Positions 8,625 through 14,243 of a DNA stretch of 16,683 bases are shown here, in pieces. The stretch is from Candidatus Latescibacterota bacterium (GTDB lineage Bacteria > JAAXHH01 > JACQVL01): assembly GCA_016209865.1 (NCBI GenBank), contig JACQVL010000057.1, positions 1 to 16,683 of the forward strand. The letters run 5' to 3'. Positions within the stretch are counted from its first letter, which is position 1. Each line of letters opens with the position of its first letter. A program made the position numbers and the translations under genes. The notes beneath the pieces are model-generated. The model did not search any database. It was not told the origin of the DNA and saw only the letters and a program-made list of their open reading frames with translations.

Positions 8625-8690
8625 TGACGAGTGACAAGTGACGAGTGACGAGCAAAACCTGGTGTCATTCCCGCGAAAGCGGGAATCCAT
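8624..8690. repeat. GTGACGA heptamer array followed by an ATTCCC-N8-GGGAAT palindrome
   Basis: Four tandem heptamers (8624-8651; the second reads GTGACAA) begin on the last base of the sdhB stop. After GCAAAACC and a few bases comes the perfect palindrome ATTCCC-GCGAAAGC-GGGAAT at 8667-8686. The heptamer, then G(C/T)AAAAC, then palindrome order repeats that at 5154-5195, so the pair behaves as one composite unit. The palindrome could form an mRNA 3' hairpin protecting sdhCAB, but it has no T-tract. Confidence 0.82.
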
Positions 8691-8729
8691 TCATTTGCCG
8701 TTTACGCACCATTTTAGAAAGGACGAGTC

Positions 8730-8981
8730 TTACCCGGCTTCATCCGGCAGGAACTCATACGTCTCGATCCCGGATGACTCCAGTCGATGCTTCAAGTTCT
8801 CGATACACCCCCGATCGCCCCACGCCAGGATTGTTTTCCCCTGGTGGGCCTCACGGAGCACACGACCAAGGCATTTGGTCAGCATCGGCGGAGCCGGAAA
8901 CAGCACCGTCACCCGGTCTTCATGGCCGCGCGCCCATGTGAACACCTTGTCCGCCTGGAATTCTGGGTAGACCAGGACCAT
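8730..8981 (-). CDS. Small hypothetical protein (83 aa)
   Basis: I do not recognise this protein. It starts MVLVYPEFQADKVFTW and ends LPDEAG. It is a mixed hydrophilic sequence with predicted alternating strand and helix, and has no signal peptide, membrane segment or metal motif. A helix-like stretch CLGRVLREAHQGK is followed by TILAWGDRGCIENLKHRLESSG and a final strand, so a small alpha/beta domain is plausible. The start at 8981 is chosen because GGGAGAGAG lies six bases upstream and a good promoter lies before that. The longer in-frame form (to 9149) would translate the AT-rich promoter region. The gene is a single minus-strand unit between sdhB and the divergent export gene. Its own promoter and ribosome site argue that it is real. 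Confidence 0.68.
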   Translation of the reverse strand: MVLVYPEFQADKVFTWARGHEDRVTVLFPAPPMLTKCLGRVLREAHQGKTILAWGDRGCIENLKHRLESSGIETYEFLPDEAG

Positions 8982-8987
8982 CGTATG

Positions 8988-8996
8988 CTCTCTCCC
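8988..8996 (-). promoter_or_regulatory. Ribosome binding site of the 83-aa gene
   Basis: On the minus strand this reads GGGAGAGAG, six bases ahead of the ATG at 8981. It sets the start and argues against the upstream in-frame ATG. Confidence 0.65.
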
Positions 8997-9023
8997 GGCA
9001 ACGAGTTGAACAGATATAATTGA

Positions 9024-9051
9024 AATATATGTAGAATAGACATAATGTCCA
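9024..9051 (-). promoter_or_regulatory. Candidate sigma70 promoter for the 83-aa gene
   Basis: Reading the minus strand, TGGACA (9051-9046) and TATATT (9029-9024) are separated by 16 bases, and each matches five of six consensus positions. The predicted transcript begins near 9017, with a leader of about 36 bases. The block 9010-9060 is strongly AT-rich. On the plus strand a weaker pair, TTGAAA (9020-9025) and CATAAT (9041-9046), is only 15 bases apart and might serve the divergent export gene. Confidence 0.5.
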
Positions 9052-9141
9052 GAAAATAAATGAGGATAACGGCGTCGTTTTACTAACGAAAACGCTCTGA
9101 GCGGGTGAGAAGTTCCAGATCTCCTAAAATTGCAGGGCTTT

Positions 9142-10896
9142 ATGAGCATTTATTCTTTCAAAGTCATTCCTGCAAAAGCAGGCCTCCATCGGACGCTCGT
9201 CCTCATCATCTGCGCCTGCAGCCTGGCCACGGTCAGCCCGGCGTTCGCCCAGCAAGACATGTTTTTGCGCGACACCGAACGGGAGCAAGGACGACGGACG
9301 TTGTCGGCGAGCCGGGCGCTCATCCCCAACCTCTTTAACCAGGAGAACCTGCTGAAGGGCGTGGTGGACGTCCGGCTGATCCTGCCGCCGCTGGAACAAC
9401 CCATCTCGCCCGCCACCTACACCGTCGGCCCCGGCGATAATATCCTGGTGCACATCGGCGGAGAGGTCAACCAGTCGTATGCGCTGACGATCAACCCGGA
9501 ATGCCTGTTGGTCATCCCCACGATCGGCGCGATCGACGCGAACGGATTGACGCTCAGCCAGGTCAAAGAACGTGTCCGGCAACGCGCCCGCGTGCAGTAC
9601 CTCAAAGCGGATATCACCACCGCCCTGCTCTACCCCCGGCAGTTCCGGGTCACCGTCTCCGGGGCGGTGAACAACCCGGGCTCGTTCGTCGCCACCCCGG
9701 TCGATCGTGTCTCTGAGGTGCTGTACCAGGCCAACCGGCCGACCGAAGTCCAGGCCCGACTCGCCGCCGACCGGGCGTTCGTCCTCCCTTCGACCCGCGC
9801 CTCGGACCGGAACATCGAGATCCGGCGGCGGGATGGGACGGTCATCGCCTCAGACTTGCTCCGGTATCTCGCCACCGGTCTCCTCGATCACAACCCGCGG
9901 CTGCTCGACGGGGACGTAATCTTCGTGCCGGTCCGGAACCTCGGCGGTGGGAATATCACCGTAGCCGGGGCGGTCAACTCGCCCGGCCAGTATGAGTACG
10001 CCGAGGGCGATCGCCTGGGGACCCTCCTCGACCTGGCGGGCGGACTGACCTTCGGGGCGGACCGGACACGGGTCGAGGTTTCACGGTTTCACGTGAACTC
10101 AGACTCCGTCCAGACCGTGGAGACGATCCCGATCGACCTGACTCAGGGCCAGACGGCGCTCAATACTCCGCTCCACCCGCGGGACCGCATCTTCGTCCGG
10201 ACCGCCCTCAAGTCGGTCGCGGAATACCAGGTCACCGTCAAGGGGGAAGTCCGGTATCCGGGCACCTACCCGATTTCGTCCGACGGGATGGCGCTGTCTC
10301 AGATCATCAACGCCGCCGGGGGGGTGACGCCGTCCGCGTTCCTCAAAGGGGCGAGCGTCATCCGGGCCTCGAAGACGGAGCCGGCGCCCGCCAACGCGGA
10401 CGCGGATCGCGTAGCGAAGATGCGCCTGGGCAAGCTCAGCCAGCAGGAACGGGCGGACTTCGAGGTGCAGACGACCTACCGGCGTGAGGTCGTCGTCGTC
10501 GATTTTAAGCGGCTGTTCAACGACCACGACCCGTCCGTGGACATCGTCCTCCAGGACGGGGACACCGTGGTCATCCCGTCGAAGAACGAGACGGTCAGCG
10601 TGATCGGGCAGGTAGTCAGTCCGGGCCAGGTCCCGTACGAAGCGGGCCAGTCCTACCAGCACTACATCCAGCAGGCGGGCGGGTTCGGGACGCACGCCCA
10701 GCGGCGGGGCGTCCGGGTGATCAAAGCCCAGACGTACGAATGGCTCCCTCCCGACCGCACGCCAGTCGATGTCGGGGACACCATCTGGGTTCCCCGCCCC
10801 CCTCAGCGGAACTACTTCGCGATTTTCAAAGAGACCCTCCAGGTGATGGCCACCCTGACGACCCTCTACCTGGTCATCCAGCAGATCGCACGGTGA
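9142..10896 (+). CDS. Polysaccharide export protein with SLBB repeats (Wza-like)
   Basis: The 584-residue periplasmic/outer-membrane protein is of the capsule and exopolysaccharide export family. An N-terminal signal peptide has Lys/Arg in the n-region, a hydrophobic LVLIICACSLATV core and an AFA|QQ signal peptidase I-like site near residue 36. There is no clear lipobox, unlike Wza. The Poly_export domain is at about 90-165 (YTVGPGDNILVHIGGEV ... LTLSQVKERV). SLBB-type repeats follow, each with a GxVxxPGxY signature: TVSGAVNNPGSF (about 171), TVAGAVNSPGQY (about 272), TVKGEVRYPGTY (about 367) and SVIGQVVSPGQV near 500. A hydrophobic segment close to the C-terminus (about 558-580) could be the outer-membrane helix of Wza-like channels. 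ATG 9142 is preferred to TTG 9130, although its ribosome site is poor. No glycosyltransferase, polymerase or tyrosine kinase gene lies nearby. Confidence 0.87.
   Translation: MSIYSFKVIPAKAGLHRTLVLIICACSLATVSPAFAQQDMFLRDTEREQGRRTLSASRALIPNLFNQENLLKGVVDVRLILPPLEQPISPATYTVGPGDNILVHIGGEVNQSYALTINPECLLVIPTIGAIDANGLTLSQVKERVRQRARVQYLKADITTALLYPRQFRVTVSGAVNNPGSFVATPVDRVSEVLYQANRPTEVQARLAADRAFVLPSTRASDRNIEIRRRDGTVIASDLLRYLATGLLDHNPRLLDGDVIFVPVRNLGGGNITVAGAVNSPGQYEYAEGDRLGTLLDLAGGLTFGADRTRVEVSRFHVNSDSVQTVETIPIDLTQGQTALNTPLHPRDRIFVRTALKSVAEYQVTVKGEVRYPGTYPISSDGMALSQIINAAGGVTPSAFLKGASVIRASKTEPAPANADADRVAKMRLGKLSQQERADFEVQTTYRREVVVVDFKRLFNDHDPSVDIVLQDGDTVVIPSKNETVSVIGQVVSPGQVPYEAGQSYQHYIQQAGGFGTHAQRRGVRVIKAQTYEWLPPDRTPVDVGDTIWVPRPPQRNYFAIFKETLQVMATLTTLYLVIQQIAR
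9163..9187. repeat. Degenerate copy of the palindromic repeat inside the signal-peptide codons
   Basis: Over 25-26 bases this matches the 8664 and 15481 repeats at all but about five positions (ATTCCT-GCAAAAGC-AGGCCT core). The CCTGC-AAAA-GCAGG stem is kept through paired changes. It is in frame with the export gene and encodes VIPAKAGLH of the signal-peptide n-region. Confidence 0.6.
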
Positions 10897-10898
10897 AT

Positions 10899-12698
10899 AT
10901 GGTCCCGCACCCCCAACCCCGCTCCCAGAGCGGGCGAAAAGGCGAAACGGGGAAACGGCGAAACGGGAACACCTCACCCCTTTGTGTTTTGTCTCGTCAC
11001 TCGTCACTCGTCACTCGTCACTGCTTTTTCCCCCTTTCGCCTCTTCGTCTCTTCGCCGTTTCCCCCCTTCTTTGCCTTGTGATGTGCGCCTGCAGCGCCC
11101 TTGACGCCGTCCCCGCCAACGTAAACACCATGGGCGTGACGCTTCCACCTGACGCCGCTCCTCCGGTCAAACAAACCCTGCGCCTCATGGGCGGAGAGCC
11201 GAAGACGCTCGACGCGACGCTCGACAATTACGGCACCGGCGCGTCCCAGTACATCTTCGAACGGCTCGCCCTGCTCAACGAGGAAGACCAGCTCATCCCC
11301 GGCGCGGCGGAACGGTGGGAGTCGTCGAAGGACGGCCGCGTCTGGACGTTCCACCTCCGCAAGGGCGCGCGATGGAGCGACGGCCATCCGGTGACCGCCC
11401 ATGATTTCGAGTGGACGTACAAACTCCTGCTCGACCCGGCCCAGGCAAACGTCTACGCGTTCCTCTTCTACGAGATCAAGGGGGCGCGGGATTTCAACCA
11501 GCGCCGGGTGACGAACCGCGACGCGGTCGGCGTCCGGGCGCGAGACGACCTGACGCTCGTCATCGAAGCCGCCAGGCCGTGTCCCTACCTGCCGTACCTG
11601 ACGTCGTTCATCTCCGCATCCCCCATTCCCCGGTGGCAGTTCGAGAAGTACGGCCGGAAATGGACGGAATCCGGCCACTGTGTCAGCAACTTTACGTTTA
11701 AACTCATCGAATGGACGCCGGGACGCCGCCAGGTCTTTGTCCTCGATCCCACCTACAACGGCCAGTACAAGGCCCGGCTCGAACGGGTCGTCATCCAGTT
11801 CATCACCGGGACAAGCGTCGGCATCTTCCCGTACGAGAACAACGAAGCCGATCTCGCCGCCGTGACTCCGGCTGACCTGCCCCGCGTGCAGGCCGACCCG
11901 AAACTGCGGCGGGAGCTGTTCATCTGGCCGCATCAGAGCACTGGATACCTGCTCTTCCAGACGAAAAGGCCGCCGTTCAACAACGTGAAACTCCGGCAGG
12001 CGATCGCCCATGCGATCGATCGGGATGTCCTCTGTAAAGTGGTCATGCAGGGCCTGGCTGCACCGGCGTACACGATGCTCCCGCCGAACTTTCCCGGCTA
12101 CGTCGGCGATCGGTTCCGGAGCTTGCAGGCGTTCAACCCGGCGCTCGCCCGGAAGCTCCTCGCCGAAGCCGGCTACCCGGCCGGGAAAGGGTTGCCGCGA
12201 GTGGAGTTCTGGATGGGGGGGAGCGCGCAAGCCACCCGTGGCCTTGTCCAGGCCATCCAGGGGATGCTCAAAACGCATCTCAACCTCACGATTCAGGTGG
12301 TGACACACGAAGGAGTTGATTATATCAATAGCCTCTACCAGCACCGGATTCCATTCGGGCTGACGGGTTTTCAGTCGGATTACCCCGACCCGCACAACAT
12401 GCTGTCGATGGTTTGGCACTCCCAGCCGGCCGGCTACGGCCGGCATGACTGGGCCAACCCGACGTTCGACGACCTGCTCGACCGGGCGGATTCGGAGATC
12501 GATCCGGTCAAACGGTTCCAGCTCTACGCCCGTGCGGAGCAGGTCCTGGCGGAAGACGTGGGCGGGGTCTTCCTCTACCACGGCGTCAACGCAGAGCTGC
12601 GCAAGCCGTGGGTGAAGGGCATCCCCAGGACGAAATCGGGGCATTATCCGTTCTGGGGGAATTATATCACACATACGCGAGTGTATATCGGGAAATGA
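10899..12698 (+). CDS. ABC transporter substrate-binding lipoprotein, family 5 (peptide/nickel/opine type)
   Basis: This periplasmic binding protein has the OppA/DppA fold (SBP_bac_5). The mature region begins LRLMGGEPKTLDATLDNYGTG and contains the family signature stretch LIPGAAERWESSKDGRVWTFHLRKGARWSDGHPVTAHDF, then RQAIAHAIDR and a C-terminal FGLTGFQSDYPDP region. It is about 600 residues with the chosen start. The start is uncertain. ATG 10899 lies two bases after the preceding stop, and TTG 10989 would give a cleaner lipoprotein signal. Neither has a good ribosome site. The hydrophobic stretch before CLVMCAC looks like a lipobox region, although Met or Ala before Cys is not ideal. The n-region codons fall in the repeat block 10932-11079. 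No permease or ATPase genes are adjacent, so the transporter partners are elsewhere or the protein has another sensing role. Confidence 0.82.
   Translation: MVPHPQPRSQSGRKGETGKRRNGNTSPLCVLSRHSSLVTRHCFFPLSPLRLFAVSPLLCLVMCACSALDAVPANVNTMGVTLPPDAAPPVKQTLRLMGGEPKTLDATLDNYGTGASQYIFERLALLNEEDQLIPGAAERWESSKDGRVWTFHLRKGARWSDGHPVTAHDFEWTYKLLLDPAQANVYAFLFYEIKGARDFNQRRVTNRDAVGVRARDDLTLVIEAARPCPYLPYLTSFISASPIPRWQFEKYGRKWTESGHCVSNFTFKLIEWTPGRRQVFVLDPTYNGQYKARLERVVIQFITGTSVGIFPYENNEADLAAVTPADLPRVQADPKLRRELFIWPHQSTGYLLFQTKRPPFNNVKLRQAIAHAIDRDVLCKVVMQGLAAPAYTMLPPNFPGYVGDRFRSLQAFNPALARKLLAEAGYPAGKGLPRVEFWMGGSAQATRGLVQAIQGMLKTHLNLTIQVVTHEGVDYINSLYQHRIPFGLTGFQSDYPDPHNMLSMVWHSQPAGYGRHDWANPTFDDLLDRADSEIDPVKRFQLYARAEQVLAEDVGGVFLYHGVNAELRKPWVKGIPRTKSGHYPFWGNYITHTRVYIGK
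10932..11079. repeat. Octamer inverted repeat enclosing a TCGTCAC heptamer array
   Basis: The left arm is octamers of the GGCGAAAC type (10933-10964: GGCGAAAA, GGCGAAAC, GGGGAAAC, GGCGAAAC). The right arm (about 11031-11068) is the inverse, with units reading GGCGAAGA, GACGAAGA and GGCGAAAG on the minus strand. A 14-base perfect inverted match pairs 10949-10962 with 11052-11065. In the loop lie four tandem TCGTCAC heptamers (10994-11021), the inverse of the arrays at 8624. The whole block lies between the end of the export gene and the mature part of the solute-binding protein, and is open in the latter's frame. Confidence 0.75.
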
Positions 12699-12788
12699 AC
12701 GTTTGCACGTTCACACGTTAGCACGTTAGCACGTTCGAATATCCTGGCTTTCAACGTTCCAACGTTCTAACGTTCTAACGTGCCAACG
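12699..12788. repeat. Hairpin of CACGTTAG octamers
   Basis: The left arm (12700-12737) is tandem octamers (CACGTTCA, CACGTTAG, CACGTTAG, CACGTTCG). The right arm (12751-12788) is its inverse, matching at about 30 of 38 positions, around an 11-13 base loop. It starts at the stop of the solute-binding protein gene and ends about ten bases before the GGAGG of the second PLP enzyme, filling the gap. It may act as a terminator, mRNA stabiliser or leader structure. Confidence 0.8.
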
Positions 12789-12797
12789 CTCTTTTAC

Positions 12798-12802
12798 GGA
12801 GG
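12798..12802 (+). promoter_or_regulatory. Ribosome binding site that sets a GTG start
   Basis: GGAGG lies five bases before the GTG at 12808, matching the arrangement used by the paralogue at 3706. Confidence 0.8.
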
Positions 12803-12807
12803 TCATC

Positions 12808-14163
12808 GTGTCCAACGCACCACAGACGTTTGACGAGTATGTCGAACAGATGAAACGGACGAGCGGGCCGCTGATGGACGAACGCGAATGGGAGACCGTC
12901 ATCGCGCCCAACCTGGAGGAGATCCGGCAGTCGCTCGAACGAGGCGGCGGAGGCCCAGATGATGAGGCGCACTGGGCGCTCGTCCGGAAGCAGTTCACGT
13001 TCGATCACGAGAAAGGCCATCTGAACACCGGAACGCTTGGGGCTTCACCGTTGTACGTCCGCCGGAAGACCGTTGAACTCCGGGAAGTGTCCGAGCGTGA
13101 ACCCTGGCACCACCAGGGATGGGTGCACCGCTGTGAACAGGAGGCGATCCAGAAAGTCGCGGCACTCCTGAACGCACAGCCGGGCGAGATCACGTTCACG
13201 CGCAACATCACCGAATCGATGATCCAGGTGGCGACCGGCCTCGACCTGCGGCGGGGCGATGTGGTCGTGACGACCAACCGGGAGCACGGCGGTGGGCGGG
13301 TTTCCTGGGACATGGCGCACGACTGGCACGGGGTGCACGTCGAGAACGTGCCCATCCCGGATGTCGTGGAGGACGCAGACGGACTGGATGAGGCGACGAT
13401 CGAGCTGTTCCGTCACACGTTCGAGCGGTACAACACGCCGAAGTATGCGAAAAAGAAAAAACTCTTGAGCGTCAGTCATATCTTCTCCCCGCTCGCCCGC
13501 CGGATGCCCGTCAAGGCGCTCTGCGCGCTGGCGCGCGAATACGGCTACCTGTCGTACGTTGATGGCGCGCAGACGGTCGGGATGATCCGCTTCGACCTGC
13601 ACGACATCGGGTGTGATTTCTACGGGAACAGTCCGCACAAATGGCTGCTCGCCCCGAAGGGGACGGGCATCCTGTATGCGCGGAACGAATCAATCGCCCA
13701 CCTGAAGGGGATGCACACGAAAGCGACGTGGAAGTCCTGGAAGACGAACAACGCAGCCCTCTCTGCCCGGCCATTCGGAGCCAGGGGGACTCACGATGTG
13801 GCGGCGTGCGGGGGGATTGGGTTTGCCGTTGACTTCCTCAACCTGATCGGCGGGATCGACCGGGTGGAGGCGCGCGGGTGGGGGCTGGCCTGCCGGCTCC
13901 GGGACGGGATTGAACGACTGCCCGGCCTGAAGTTCATCACCCCGAATCAGCCGAAGCACACGCCCATCGAGCGCCGGTTGTCCGGGGCGATGACCGCGTT
14001 CGTCCTCGACGGCGCCGGGAATATGGGGGAACAGCTCAGGAATCGGTACGGCATCGACTTCCCGGCGAGCGACCGGTGGGCGCGGGTGTCCACCCACTAC
14101 TACAACACCCCGGCGCAGGTCGACCGGATCGTTCAGGCGCTCCGGGCGATCGCGGGAAGATAG
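12808..14163 (+). CDS. Class V aminotransferase-fold PLP enzyme, copy 2
   Basis: The 451-residue paralogue of the 3706-5064 protein aligns without gaps through at least residue 300. PLP residues are kept: Asp252 in YVDGAQTVGM and the Schiff-base Lys278 in SPHKWLLAPKGTG. Position 255, where the ring-stacking His of copy 1 sits, is Gln here. Both residues occur in this superfamily. Other pocket differences are NTTQSLL to NITESMI (about 133-139), STHK to SPHK, and a divergent stretch at about 293-330 (NASSDRMKRFVTK against NESIAHLKGMHTK). This pattern suggests duplication followed by a change in substrate or partner rather than a redundant copy. The substrate is unknown. GTG start with GGAGG. 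It lies 80 bases before lysA, separated by a hairpin, and could be co-transcribed with it. Confidence 0.88.
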   Translation: MSNAPQTFDEYVEQMKRTSGPLMDEREWETVIAPNLEEIRQSLERGGGGPDDEAHWALVRKQFTFDHEKGHLNTGTLGASPLYVRRKTVELREVSEREPWHHQGWVHRCEQEAIQKVAALLNAQPGEITFTRNITESMIQVATGLDLRRGDVVVTTNREHGGGRVSWDMAHDWHGVHVENVPIPDVVEDADGLDEATIELFRHTFERYNTPKYAKKKKLLSVSHIFSPLARRMPVKALCALAREYGYLSYVDGAQTVGMIRFDLHDIGCDFYGNSPHKWLLAPKGTGILYARNESIAHLKGMHTKATWKSWKTNNAALSARPFGARGTHDVAACGGIGFAVDFLNLIGGIDRVEARGWGLACRLRDGIERLPGLKFITPNQPKHTPIERRLSGAMTAFVLDGAGNMGEQLRNRYGIDFPASDRWARVSTHYYNTPAQVDRIVQALRAIAGR

Positions 14164-14170
14164 AGGAAAA

Positions 14171-14237
14171 AAAGAATGGGGGAATGGGAGAAAGGGTGAA
14201 ACAGCTTTACCCCCACTCTCCCACTCTCCCACTCATT
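14171..14237. repeat. Hairpin of GARTGGGR octamers before lysA
   Basis: The left arm is octamers GAATGGGG, GAATGGGA, GAAAGGGT (14174-14197). The right arm (14206-14237), read on the minus strand, has GAGTGGGA, GAGTGGGA, GAGTGGGG. The loop is about AACAGC, and the stem is imperfect but purine/pyrimidine matched. It occupies most of the space between the second PLP enzyme and lysA and ends about seven bases from the lysA ATG, so it could limit ribosome access. Confidence 0.7.
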
Positions 14238-14243
14238 GGAAAG

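Noticed and set aside
8624-8651. CRISPR-like tandem repeat
   Set aside because: The units are seven bases with no spacers, far too short for CRISPR repeats, and no cas gene is present.
9015-9020. Perfect TATAAT on the plus strand as promoter of the export gene
   Set aside because: No -35-like hexamer lies 16-18 bases upstream. The stretch is simply AT-rich, and the minus-strand pair is better.
8982-9149. Longer start for the small minus-strand gene (139 codons)
   Set aside because: The extension covers the AT-rich promoter region, and the downstream ATG has a much better ribosome site.
10740-10898. Extended start of the solute-binding protein into the export gene
   Set aside because: It overlaps the export gene's coding sequence in another frame by over 150 bases, with no supporting signal.
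11004-12674. Long minus-strand open frame opposite the solute-binding protein (556 codons)
   Set aside because: It has the same shadow effect: no recognisable motif, no ribosome site, and it runs into the repeat block.
14076-14243. Extended LysA N-terminus
   Set aside because: It overlaps the end of the second PLP enzyme and translates the hairpin. LysA homology starts at about the ATG at 14244.
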